Source: Stentor coeruleus (taxonomy: Eukaryota > Ciliophora > Heterotrichea > Heterotrichida > Stentoridae). Taken from it: a DNA stretch of 64,000 nt. The position numbers and the translations under genes were made by a program. The stretch lies in assembly GCA_001970955.1 (NCBI GenBank), contig MPUH01000100.1, forward strand, positions 1 to 64,000, given 5' to 3'. Of this stretch, positions 1 through 12,600 are shown piece after piece (within the stretch, counting starts at the first letter, position 1; each line of letters starts with the position of its first letter). Below the pieces are notes generated by a model. It was not told the DNA's origin. It ran no database searches and worked only from the letters and a program-made list of their open reading frames with translations.

Positions 1-2835
1 AGAGAAAACATAGCAGAAAGTGGAGACTTTATACAATTTACAAACTCAAGTGTATACTTTGAAAACTGTACAATTTCTAAAAACTCAGCAAAAAACTCAG
101 AATCAGTTGTATTAAATGCTTATAAATCAAAATTAGAAATACTAAATAGTGCTTTTTATGATCAAGAATCCCTGTCTAATGGAGGATTTCTATATTTAAT
201 ATCATCAGAACTTATCAATATTACCAATACCAACTTTACAAATGGATTAGCAAATAATGGAGGAGCTTTATACCTAAAAGAAAGTAACTTATACATAAAT
301 AATTGCCGATTTTCAAATATACAAGCAAATCTTATAGGAGGTATTATTTGGGCTTTAAACACCCCAATCACATTAAAAAATTCTAAAGTTGAAAATTGTT
401 ATGCTAAGTTTGGATTAGCAATATACATGCAATCTAAAAAATTGTACATAGAATCATCTACTTTTACTAAAATTGGCTCAACTTTAGACAATATAGTTTC
501 TGGAATGGTTGACTTATCTGGAGATTCTAGTTTAATAGTTTTGGACTCAGAGTTTTCAGATTCGATAAATTCAGGATTTGCGATTCTTGTCAAAAATGCA
601 ACAGATGTTAAAATAAACGGAAGTATTTTTATGAACATAACTAGTTATGAAAATGGAGCTGTTACAATTTTTGGGGGTGAAAAAAAAGGTGAAGTTCAAA
701 TAACAGGATCGAAATTTATCAATAATTATTCAAGCGGAAAAGGAGCTGCTTTATATATAAAAAATATTGGTCTTTTTGTAGAAGATTGCTATGTTCATAA
801 TAATTTTGCAAAAGAGGATGGTGGAGGATTTTTTATGGCGACGCCAGAATGCACAACTTGCAGTTTTATTATCAGTGGTAATACAGAATTTTCAGAGAAT
901 TCATGTAATTTAACCGGAGGAGCTATTCATTGGGAGGATTATAAACCTTCAATAAATGAATCAGTGATAATGTTTAACAACACAGCTGTTTATGGTGAGA
1001 ACTTATCAAGTAAACCTGCTACTTTATCAAGTTCACAATTTTCTCGAAGTCTCAATGATGAATATGATATTACAATGACCAATATTGCTCCAGGTCAATA
1101 CTTTTTAGAAACCTTAGAAATATATATTCTCGATACTTATGGAGAAGTTGTAACATCTGACAATTCAAGTTTAATAGAAATCAAAGTTTTAGATAGTAAC
1201 TCAGGATTTACTCTTTCAGAAACAACAACTTTTTATGCATCAAACGGTAAATTTACAATAACTCAATTTATTCCATATGCTGAGCCTGGTTCAACAAAAA
1301 CCTTAATAGCTTTAACTAATAGTATCAATACAAATAAAGTCCGTAATGATGAAACTGATTATAAAAACAATTTAACTATAAGTATATCATTTAGAAATTG
1401 CACTTATGGAGAACAAATTTTTGAAACTTCTTGTAAAGTTTGTGCTGAATCAAAATTCCTTGTATATCCTAAAGAAATTTGTTATACATGCCCAATTGGA
1501 GGAATATGTGCAGGAGGTTCAGCTCTTGTTCCAGAACAAGGGTATTGGAGAAGTTCTAATTTATCAGAAATTATTTATTCTTGTAATATTCCAGAAGCTT
1601 GTTTAGGGAATATAAGTGAAAATGATTGGCAAGGATCTTGTAAAACTGGATATACTGGGATAAAATGTGGTTCATGTATTGGAGGGTATAGCAAAACTAA
1701 TGAAGGACGTTGTGGTTTATGTCCTGATGAAGCATTGAATATTTTGATATTGATTATTATTTGTATAATTGTTATTTTTTTATGTGTTATTTTAGTTAAA
1801 AGCTCAATCAAATCAGCGTTTGTTACTAAAGCTAAACACTCGATTTATATTAAAATATTTACAAATTACTTGCAATTAATATTTTTAACGGCTCAGTTCG
1901 ATTTGAAATGGCCTAATTATGTTATATCATTATTTGGAATACAAAAAACAGCAGCTACAGCGACAGAGTCTATATTTTCAGTAGATTGCTATGTTGCAAG
2001 TAATAATACAGGTGATTCGACGAATTCATATTACTATAAAATTGCACTTTTAGCCTTGACTCCATTTTTAATATTGTTTATTTCGATAATTGTTTGGCTT
2101 GGAATAAGTATGGTTAAAGAGACATATTCATATATGAAAAGAGAACTTATTCTTACTATAATAGTAATATTTTTCCTGATTTATCCAAATATTGTAAAGC
2201 TTATGTTTTCGCATTTTTCATGTGAAAGCATTGATATGATGGGATCATATCTTAGAGATGATTATAATATTAAATGCTGGACTGAAAGGTATAACAAATT
2301 TTCATTAATAATTGCAATTCCTAGTATTATTGTTTGGGCTTTAGGTATTCCAACTTGTTTATTAATATACATGATAAAACAAAGAAGGCAATTAAAAAAA
2401 GATCATAACAAAGTTATATTTGGATTCATCTTCAATGGTTATAGAACTTCAAGATTTTATTGGGAATTCGTTATAATGTATAGAAAAATTCTAATAATCT
2501 GCATTATTGTTTTTGTAAAAAAAGTTTCTACAGCTGTTCAAGGATTAACTGTAGCAATAATCCTTATATTGTCTTTATTTATACAATATGAATTAAGACC
2601 TTATAACTCTAATGAATTAAACCATATGGAAATTGAAGCTCTAATAACTGCAAGTCTTACAATATATTGTGGACTTTATTATTTAACTGATGATATAAAT
2701 GAAGGTTTGAAAATTGTTTTGTTTTTAATAATCTTAATAGGAAATTCATATTTTATAATCCTTTGGGCTTATTGGATGTACAGCTATTGTAGATATGATT
2801 GTGAAAATATTCCCATCTATAAAATTTTTCCTTAA
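1..2835 (+). CDS. Multi-pass membrane protein with beta-helix-like and Cys-rich ectodomain (5' partial)
   Basis: The frame is open from the first base of the window, so the gene begins upstream; about 944 codons are visible. The first ~330 codons carry repeated short strands with N-x-F/GGA motifs (GGALYL, DGGGFF, TGGAIHW), typical of right-handed parallel beta-helix surface proteins. A Cys-rich stretch at about 1400-1725 (CTYG, CKVC, CPIGGIC, GYWR, CGSC) resembles EGF/GCC-type modules. From about 1730 to 2790 there are roughly eight or nine hydrophobic segments. This layout (beta-helix, Cys knot, polytopic membrane region) is seen in large ciliate and other protist surface proteins; the function is unknown. 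The frame closes with TAA just before a second open frame that looks like its cytoplasmic tail. A GT..AG 15-mer at 2778-2792 could be a cryptic intron without a stop; I left it in. Confidence 0.75.
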   Translation, partial: RENIAESGDFIQFTNSSVYFENCTISKNSAKNSESVVLNAYKSKLEILNSAFYDQESLSNGGFLYLISSELINITNTNFTNGLANNGGALYLKESNLYINNCRFSNIQANLIGGIIWALNTPITLKNSKVENCYAKFGLAIYMQSKKLYIESSTFTKIGSTLDNIVSGMVDLSGDSSLIVLDSEFSDSINSGFAILVKNATDVKINGSIFMNITSYENGAVTIFGGEKKGEVQITGSKFINNYSSGKGAALYIKNIGLFVEDCYVHNNFAKEDGGGFFMATPECTTCSFIISGNTEFSENSCNLTGGAIHWEDYKPSINESVIMFNNTAVYGENLSSKPATLSSSQFSRSLNDEYDITMTNIAPGQYFLETLEIYILDTYGEVVTSDNSSLIEIKVLDSNSGFTLSETTTFYASNGKFTITQFIPYAEPGSTKTLIALTNSINTNKVRNDETDYKNNLTISISFRNCTYGEQIFETSCKVCAESKFLVYPKEICYTCPIGGICAGGSALVPEQGYWRSSNLSEIIYSCNIPEACLGNISENDWQGSCKTGYTGIKCGSCIGGYSKTNEGRCGLCPDEALNILILIIICIIVIFLCVILVKSSIKSAFVTKAKHSIYIKIFTNYLQLIFLTAQFDLKWPNYVISLFGIQKTAATATESIFSVDCYVASNNTGDSTNSYYYKIALLALTPFLILFISIIVWLGISMVKETYSYMKRELILTIIVIFFLIYPNIVKLMFSHFSCESIDMMGSYLRDDYNIKCWTERYNKFSLIIAIPSIIVWALGIPTCLLIYMIKQRRQLKKDHNKVIFGFIFNGYRTSRFYWEFVIMYRKILIICIIVFVKKVSTAVQGLTVAIILILSLFIQYELRPYNSNELNHMEIEALITASLTIYCGLYYLTDDINEGLKIVLFLIILIGNSYFIILWAYWMYSYCRYDCENIPIYKIFP

Positions 2836-3499
2836 AAAAGGAGATGCGTTTGAAGAGGATTTTAATTCAGAGGAAATAAAAATGAAAGGAAGTTTTATAG
2901 ATTATGATGATATGAAAAGAACATATACTTTTATTGAAAAAAAACCTGAAGATTTTAACTTTTTTAATATAAACAGTATTCAAGAATTATATGAATATGT
3001 ATTAGAATATGGTGAAGATGATAAAAGTGAAAATGAAGAAGAAGAAATTAGCGAAAGATTATTTTATGAAAGGAATGATAAGATACTTGTTACAAACCAT
3101 GCTTGCAATGAAACATACTTTTTTAATGAAGAAAATAATGAAAGTTTAAATGATTCTCTACCATATGATTTAAGTGTTTTGGATAAAGAAAATAAAAAAT
3201 TTTTAGAAAGAATTTATAGCTTATCTAAGAAGTCTAGTGATCGAAGTAGTATTGGAAGGGTAAATTCAGAAGAATCAGCAAAATCTATGGATTCAAGTGA
3301 AATTAGAAAAAATTCTGATGATAATGATATACAGAAAAGTATTTTAGAGAATAATAAAATGGAAAATATAATCATACAAGATAACTTTGTTAAAGGGAAA
3401 GGTAAGTATACAGAAAATTTGACTATCAAAATTAATAAACTGCATGAAGGAGAAAGAATACTTGAAGATGAAAAAGAAAGTCCCTACTTCAAAGAATAA
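2795..3499 (+). CDS. Acidic tail ORF, probably the cytoplasmic C-terminus of the preceding membrane protein
   Basis: This frame overlaps the end of the upstream gene by about 40 bases in the next frame and runs 234 codons. Its composition (Glu/Asp/Ser/Lys-rich, no hydrophobic segment) is what one expects of a cytosolic tail directly after the last membrane span. No independent promoter-like spacing exists: the coding-like sequence starts where the membrane protein stops. I found no 16-nt GT..AG intron that would join the two frames. The joint lies in a run of A, T and C bases around 2820-2840, so a one-base assembly error is the simplest explanation; a frameshifting event or a truly separate ORF are alternatives. 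No recognisable domain. Confidence 0.5.
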   Translation: MIVKIFPSIKFFLKKGDAFEEDFNSEEIKMKGSFIDYDDMKRTYTFIEKKPEDFNFFNINSIQELYEYVLEYGEDDKSENEEEEISERLFYERNDKILVTNHACNETYFFNEENNESLNDSLPYDLSVLDKENKKFLERIYSLSKKSSDRSSIGRVNSEESAKSMDSSEIRKNSDDNDIQKSILENNKMENIIIQDNFVKGKGKYTENLTIKINKLHEGERILEDEKESPYFKE

Positions 3500-3620
3500 A
3501 ATTCTTTATTTAAATAGTTAGACTAGATTATATCTTCCATTATTTTTTTTTTAAATAATAAAAACATAAAAAATCTTAGATATTTCAACTAAACTAATCC
3601 CAAAACTCATAAAATCCATA

Positions 3621-6600
3621 TTAATTATCATAATCCTCATGATCTTCACGTGCCTTATTCCTCTCTTGTATCTGAGCTGAATACTGATTAAACATCTCGC
3701 ATTTTTCCAAGCACTCCAAACAAATAGTCCTAAACGCTGCATTCATCCTCAAAAATTCCCTCCACTCATCAGCCTTCCATTCAAACATCTTAAACTTCTC
3801 ATCATCCCCTTTCATACTTTTAAACCATTTAAACAAATCCTCAATACTCTGTAATAATTCAGCTTGTAACATATAATGTGTTCCACAATATATACACTCA
3901 TCTCCAACATTTTCTTCAATAACAATTGCTGCTTGCATATATAAAACCCTATTCCTTTTTGCTCTTTTAAGCCAATATTTTGCTATGCTTATAAAACTTG
4001 GATTTTCAATCCTCCCAGCTTCAGGAGGTAAAAGTTCAGGGAATTTTCTTGGTTCAGCAGGTTTTTGTAATACCCCAAAAAGCTTAGAAAGTTTTGTTAG
4101 CATAATTCCACGATTTGACTCGAAATGCTCGTCGCAGAAAATTTGTGGAAGGTTGTTTTGGAGCCATTCATTATTGACTTCGAGGAATTTTTCTTGGATT
4201 TCTGGATCTGTGATTTTAGCAGTATCGATTTCACGTTTGATTATCTCGTCGTCTGCTTTGACAAGTTCTACTTTACTCCAGTTTTGGATTTCAGGGACTA
4301 TTCGATCATATCCTGGTGGGTTGTAGATTTGGTTATAAAGTTCAATAACGTCTATATTTTCGTCATCAGGAGCTTCTGAAGGTATAGGGTTTATTGGATT
4401 TTCTTTGTTTTGTTCTGAACTTTGAGGATTTTCTGTTGAGTCTGGGTTTTGAGAATTTGGTTGTTCGATAGGTGGTACTGGAAGCTCTTGAGATTCATCA
4501 ACTTCCCAGATCTTAAGCCAGTTTGCAACAATTATTGTGAGTTTGTGGATTACCCAAGACATTATAATAGAAAAAATTGCTATTGGAATTGTCGCTCTAT
4601 CATCAAAAGCATTATATCCTGGGTTGTTAAGTACAGTTACAAAACCTATAGCAACAAAACAAAACCCAGAGTCGAAAACTGTACTCATAAAAAAGAATTG
4701 TGGAGTAAAACAAACTCGGTATATATTTTTTATAGGATCTTCAATAATATCTTCATTTTGTGGGTCATAACCTATCCATCTTTTTTTCCTATTAGCATAT
4801 TTTTGTTTCATGAAATCTAAGAAATCATGAACAGCCCAACCATTAAAAAGTTCATTAGTATTGTGTAAGATAATATCAGTAGCTAGTTGAAATGGGATCA
4901 TAACCGCACCAAACATAACATATAAAAACACATCAGGTTTTGCTATGCCGTAAGCTGAAAAAAATGGTATATAGTCATAATAGTTCCAGCACATAATAGT
5001 AAAAATAGGATTATAAAGATACCCTAACAAATCTCCTGAATATCCAATAATATGCCCTAATAAAGTTTCTATTTCCTGCTCATCTAAAGGATCTCCTTCT
5101 TGTACAGAAACAACTGGTGTTGGTATAACATCTTCATACGTATAATAAGAATTTTCTTCTTCAACTGACTCAAGATCAGAATCATAATATTCAATAATTT
5201 CCTTTTCTTCCTGTTCAACATAATTATCCGTATCTTCAAAATCAGGAACAATACTTTGCATAGATCTAATCTTAGTAAACAGCATCCTATAAGAATTCAC
5301 ATCAGTAACCCCTTCAATCATAGTCTCAGCTCTAGCAAAACAATTTTCTAACATCCCAATAACCCAATCGTTTATAAAATCTAAATAAAGTCTCATAACA
5401 AAAAGGTTCATAAGACCGACAAAATATCCGCTTAAAAAATTAACAAAGTCGCTTGCCCCAAATGTTGCAACACCAGTAACCATACCAACAGCTTGATTTA
5501 TTGGTTCTACAAGAAGTTCATCAGAGACCATTTGTATCATGAAATATTCTAAAATTGTTCCTACAACAAAAAGTACAACAATGAAAACATAAGAATAAAG
5601 ACCAAATATAGCTGAATAAGATAATTGGGTAAGTCCTTGAAGTCCTGCAACACCAATAAGTGAAGCAAATACTAGATTTGATCTTTTCCATAAAACATAA
5701 CTCCAGAAATTACCTTGAGTTTCTTCAGATGGTTCTTCAGGATCATCTAAAATAAACAGTTTTGCCCCAATCCACATTATATAACCACCCATAGCAATAA
5801 GAGAAATCCCAAGTCTTGCCCTTTGTGCAGAAGGTGCATCAACAACAGCGAATTCTTTATATGTAGACAATATAGAATCAAAAATCCCATTGTTTACATA
5901 AGGCTCTTTACCAGCAACAGGGAAAAAATCCCCTAAAAAATACCCAATAACTAATAATGAATTCGCCATAAATGCTATGAAAACTGGAATAAAACCTAAA
6001 ATAAACCCTTCACATGGTGGGCGAGATTTCAATTTAAAATAATTGAAGAACTTAAATGTTGGTTTCGGTTCTGCATCGCAAAAAATTTTGTGATAAATCC
6101 AAAACATTATAGTAAAAATCACAGTTATAATCCCGACTAATATAAAAAGTGATAAATAAAATGTGTAGTCAAATACAAAGTTGATAAGAAGTTCTTTTTG
6201 ATTCATAGCTCTATATACAATACTAAGATTATAAGGTGCTTGATCAATACCTGATTGTTGATCAACAGTAAGAGATGAGGTATTAAGAAATGTTATGATG
6301 ACTAATATGACATTTTTAAGGTTTAGGTCGAATTGCTGATATAAAATTTGCATTTCTACTAAAGTGGGCATTTGTCCTGAAGGAACTGAATTCATTGTGG
6401 TTGCTGAGATAAGTGCAGCACTAGCAGCTTGGTTAAAGAATTCATCGTCTGGGACAGTGTTTTGGGTTAGGTAGAACATTGTGGTAAATTCAGGAAGTTC
6501 AAACCACCTTGGGCTTGCTTGAGCATCTGCAATAAGTTCATCAAAAACACATTCTATAACTACATTTAAACAAGAATCAGATACAGCAGCAGTACCAAAA

Positions 6601-9600
6601 GCAAAAGGTATAACAGGTTTAGTCTGAGCAGGTTCTATAAGTACACATTCAGGGCTAAGTTCAAGTGGCACCCATATAGGAATATATTGCCCATAACCTT
6701 TACAATTTGAAAAATAAGGATAATAAGGTAAAAAAAGACTAGACATATCCCCCCAGAATTTTGTATTAGGTTGAAACCAATTCTCATCATTAATTTTCTC
6801 AACCCTTTCCAAATTCGCTCTTTCAGGTGAAGGTGAATAAGTCAATAAATAAAAAGATAATGAAATATCTGGATTAGGGTTATTAAAAGGTAAAGCAACA
6901 GTATTATCGATCATAGCCAAATATGTATCAGATGATCCATAATATCCTCTATTAGCAGTAAAAATTTCAACTGAAGTTGTATTAACAAATAAATTAGAAT
7001 AAGTATGAAAAAGCCCATCATAAATCAATATCGATACTTTAAAGTCTAAAGCAGTCCATGCTAATATAGAAAATTCAATTATTCCAGTTTTAACAACTGA
7101 TTCACGTAGAAAACTTTGAGGCATAGGAACAGGGTTAAGAAAACTAGCATTATCTAAAGTTTCTTGTATAGTAAAACTTATAGCCCAATCAACTCCATAT
7201 TCCAACATCTCATTATTCACATGTACAAGGTCGAAAGTTATCAACGCAACTTGTCGTGATTTCATATGAAAAACATAACTTTCTGTATTATTGTCGTTTA
7301 ATATAGTAAAATTAGCAGAAATTTCTTCAACTATAGGGTTGATTTCGAAAATCGGGTTGTCAGTTTGATAATCCCCAAGCATTTCACACATAAGCAAAGT
7401 ACTCCTACTACCTTCAGATACTTTCCCAGTACCTTTTGGACATCTTGTAGGTGGGTATTCAGTAGATGTCGCATTAGCTTCTTTAGGATTAGCATAAAAT
7501 ACTGAATAATCATAAGTAGCAGGAGGACAATAACAGTTTTCAGGACAAGGGTATAGATATTTATTTAAATATTTCATACCTTCAGGACAATAAAAACCAC
7601 TATAACAAGTAATATCATATTTTGTTGATGGCATAGTCCCTGCATCACATAAAAATCCTGCCGGGCACTTTTCATGTCTAGAAATATCTGCAGCTTCTTC
7701 ACAATATTCACCTTGAGTGCATTTAGAAGATAATGATATATTATAAGTCCCTGCTAAAAGACACATACGACCTGAGCTACAAGGAAGACATTCATATGAG
7801 CTTATAATACCAAAATCATAACTAAATGAGCTTAATTGGCACTCACTACATATACTACTTTCTATATAGTTTCTGAATTTACCTTGAAGGCATATTTCAG
7901 GCCATATTGTCCCAGGAATAGTACATTCATATCCATTTGGGCAGTTATAACAAAAAGTACTAGCATTTTGGTTTGAATAATAATTTGGTGAACATTGTCC
8001 TTCAAAAACATTACCTGAAAAACCTGTACTTGTTCCTGGGCTATTTGGTGATGGAGATGAAGAACCTGCTGGACAATGATAACCTGATGGACATAATTCA
8101 CCAGCTGGAGTACTTGACCCTTCTTTACAAAATGTTCCTGGATTACATAATTTCCCTGATCTAACACTGTTTAATATAACTGTATCATTTACTACACCTT
8201 CAAGACAGAAAACTCCAGCTTTACATATTGTGGGTTTTTTTAAACTCAGAAGTTGGGTTAGGAAAAATTTAAATAGTTTTTGGTCGCTTGGGTCTGAAAA
8301 AAAAGATGAGATTTCAATCAGCATTCGACTTTCTGAAGAAATTGGCGTGTATAAAGATAAACCTGTAAGGCCTTGGGAGAAAAAATCTGAAGCTGCGTCT
8401 TGGAAGGATTTTTTTGGGTTTATGTCTGAGACGAATTTAGAAGTTGTAGATGAGTTCCAGCAACATAAATCTTGTTGTGTGAAGTTGAACTCAGTGATAT
8501 TCCCTGACAAATTGATAGGATCATCACTATGTATCATAGTATTATATCCACAAAAACTGCTATCAAAAGCGTCATCAGAAGATATCGCATAACAAGGCAA
8601 TTCAAGATAAGCAGTAGCAACTCCTTCAGTGCAATAATACCCAGGTGTGCATAATTTTGTAGGGAAAATAAGCCCTTCTTCATCACAAATATATCCTTTC
8701 GGACATGGTATTGGATATAAAAGCCTTGAATGTGGACATACAAACCCTAAAGGACACTCAATACACTCAACTTGTGCTACATAAGGATTATATGTTCCAG
8801 GTGGACATGGTATAGGTGCAGAATTCCCTAATCCAATACAATAATACCTAGGCGGACATACATGTTTTGTATATCCTTTACAATAAAATCCTTCAGGGCA
8901 TTTGCTTTCACCATAATAATTTTTAGCCCCAAGTTTGCATATAAACCCATCCATACACATTAAATCTACCTGATCACAATAATAACCTTTTGCGCATATA
9001 ACTGATGGTGTTGATGTATTTACTTGACAATAATACCCTGGATTACATGTGAAATCTGCATATACTAACCCTTGTTGAGAACATGTATAATTAGCTGGAC
9101 AATCACTTGGAATCACTGATGATGTACATATCTGACCTTTTGGACAAGGAAAACATGAAGTATGTAAAGTATAATTCATATAAGTCCCTAAAGGACATGT
9201 TAAACTTCCATACCAAAAAGATTCTAAACAATAACTCCCTTGTGGACATGCAGAAATCGCATTACCTGAACATGAAACTCTATCTTTACAAGTATCTATA
9301 AAAGTTATAGTCGCATTTGTTAATGAAAATGTTTGGTTGTCGTTTGAAACTTTTAAATAGCAAGTCCCTGGGTATAAAATTGCTGGACTTGTACATGTTA
9401 TATGAGTTGAGTTTATATATGTTGCTGGTACAAAATACCCTCTACTTAAGTTTAATATAACTTCATAATCCATATGAAAAACACAATACATAAAAGATGT
9501 GTTTACCGCATTACGAACTTTTATTTGAAAAACCGTCCCACCTTTTATTGAAGCTAATACAGGTAAGACGCTACGTATTTGCATAACATCAGATATAACA

Positions 9601-12600
9601 AGTGATGTCATTGTGACAAAATCTTGACCATTATTTGAATAAGTAAGACTATATGTATTAGAAACTAAATCAGGAACTTTAAATTCAATAGTTGTACTTG
9701 TAAGGAATCTGAAATAAGTTGATGATGAGAGTTTTAATACTACTTGATTAGTGTTTATAAGCCCAGTAGCTGTAAGTTTAATATAAGTTCCAACATTCCC
9801 ATATGTTTGAGAAACTGATGTAAATACTGGTGCTGTATATACTTTAAGTGTAGATATTTCAACATAAGATATATAATTTTGACTATTCATAGTAAATTCA
9901 ACAACTACTGATGTAGCTTTGGGTATAGTGCAAATAACGTTACTCCCACTAAAAACCACAGGATTTTCTATAGTCCCAACCCTACATCTAAGTGTACTAG
10001 GAAAGTTTATCCCACTAATAACAACACTAGTCCCAGTATCAGGAACACTTATAGGCCAAATATTAGTAATTTGCATATCAGAAACATAATTATATTCAAT
10101 AGCACTTCTTGTAAAATCTAAAGCATTACTTGATATTTCAATAGGTGTAGGGCCATACCACCATACTGGAGTTAAACATTTTATTCCAGAACTTGATGTT
10201 GTTCCAGAAAATATTGTAAGGCCAATTTTACAATATAAAGAAACAGCAAGGTTTTTACCAGACATAGTAACTGATGTAAGCCCAGTAGCAGGACCGAATA
10301 TAGGGGAAAATGAGTATATTGATATATCAGCTGTATATGTTATTGATAAAGAATTTGTTAATTCTTGCATGTTATTTGTCATGTATATTTGTATTGAACC
10401 TGGAGGTTGAGGTGGGGAATAACATAATATTTTTGTACTACTTAGGTATATAGATTCAGTATAGTAATTACCAAAACGACATTGCCAATGATAGATGTTT
10501 GTAAAACCACTACCTGATATGATGACTGATGAATTGCCTAATGATGGGGTAGATGGGATTGAAAGCCCAGTTATTGATGGAAGATTTACATATGTGAAGT
10601 AAATAGGTTTATAAGAAGCATAGAGTTTATTTGAAGCTTTATAAGTTACTAAGACTGTTCCAACACCTTCAGGGGATGTGCATTTAGCATTTGTCGATAC
10701 TTGGGCTGGGACTTCAGTATAGCCGAAAATACAATAAGCATCTGAGCCTAGGATATCAAATGATCCAATCAAAGTTACAATTGTACCTCCTGATGAAATA
10801 CCTGTATTTGGGGATATATCAAATTCAATTAAAGGGGCAAATGTATAAGAGATTTTAATATTAGTATATTCAAGACCTGGAAAATATAATGAAAAATCAA
10901 CAGTATCGATATCATGATAAGGGACAGTACAATTACCTTCTTCATAACTGTTAATATTTGCTTCTACAAGTATTCCTCCAAAATTACAATATAAGTAATC
11001 AATAAAGCCATTACCATAAAATGATAATAAATCACCACCAAGATATGGAGATGAATAGAAACTTAGTTTGTATAAATTTGGCAAAGGGTATATATAAAAA
11101 CTATGGTCACTTGTATAGTCTAAGCTATTTGGGGATAAAGATATTTTTACTGTTCCAAATACATAACAGAAATTTTCAAAGGTTTTTATAAGAATCAGTT
11201 CCTCATTGATAAACTCGACTTCTTCAATTTTTTGTTGTAGGCATGTGAATTTTACATATGACTCATTGTAAAATCCACTACCTTGGACATATATTAAATT
11301 GTAAATTCCTTCAAAGATGGTTTCTGGGAGGAATTTGCTTATGGTTGGGATTTTGTGGTAAAAAATTGTATATTCGTTGCTTAAAGTTTTGTCGATGTTT
11401 TCACAGTATAATATAGAATCTGATTTTTGAAGAGGGATTGTACATGACATATAGGTTGAATTGATATAAGTACAAGTAATGATGATTGAGTTTAAATAAC
11501 ATGGTGATGTCTTATAGAAATAATTACCGAAAATATCAAGTTTATTAGTTTTCTCAGTAAGATATTTAGGGAAAGTGATTAAAATTTCTATAGACCCTAC
11601 ATATATTATATCAAAATTCCTCAGAAATACTGAATCTTGATACATTTCTAATAAATATAGGCCTGCACTTAGTGCAGGCAAATTACATTGAACATAACTA
11701 TCATTAACAACCCCTTCATAATCTGTATCTTTTATTCTGCATACATAAGTTGAATTGTATATTTTATCATAGTAAACATTAACAATCCCACCATGAACTA
11801 CTAACTCATTAGGAATTATCTCAACAAAATTCGCCTTTCTTTTTTTTTCATATTCATACAAACAACTACTAAAATTCTCCCCATCATAAGACAACTCAAT
11901 ACACCATTTCCCTCTATCCTTAACACTAGAAGTTGGGCATATAAAAGTTAACCCCGTAGCTTGCATAACCATAGGTAAATTATACCCCCATTTACAATAC
12001 AATTTAGGAATACTCAAAGTTGATATAATTGTAACAATCAAATCTGTACTTTCTTCAAAAATTGCATTAAACGCGTTTTTCCTTCTCATCAAAGTTAGTG
12101 AATTCGTAGAAATTTGTGTATTTTGATTTTTAACATAAACATTATAATCCCCTTCTGCTAATATAGAAATATCACAAGAAATATACTTAGTTCCATAAGT
12201 CGCAGTATATGTTATACTAGAAATAACACAAAATACAGGTTCAACAATAGTCCCTGAATATTCAATATTAAGTATATCCTCAGTAACTGGATATGGACCA
12301 GTAAGTTTTAATGAAATTTTATCATAAACCGTGACTGTATACTTACCAGACAATGTTAAAAGTGCTGAATTCTGCATCCAAACACTAAAACTCCCAATAA
12401 TCCCAGTAGGTATTGCACATGTAACATTACTTGAAGACACTAATGTAACTTTAACAGAACTTGTAGAAAAATTGCAATAAAGATCTCCATCTAAACGTGA
12501 TCCAAGAACTTGAACACTAGTACTAACATAATTAGCTAATGGGGTTATAGATGAAAATCTATATGAATTAAGAACTTTTATTGATAAAGATCCTATAGAA

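Noticed and set aside
2820-2850. Euplotes-type programmed +1 frameshift
   Set aside because: The AAA-TAA type slippery context is not at the required position, and this mechanism is not established in heterotrichs.
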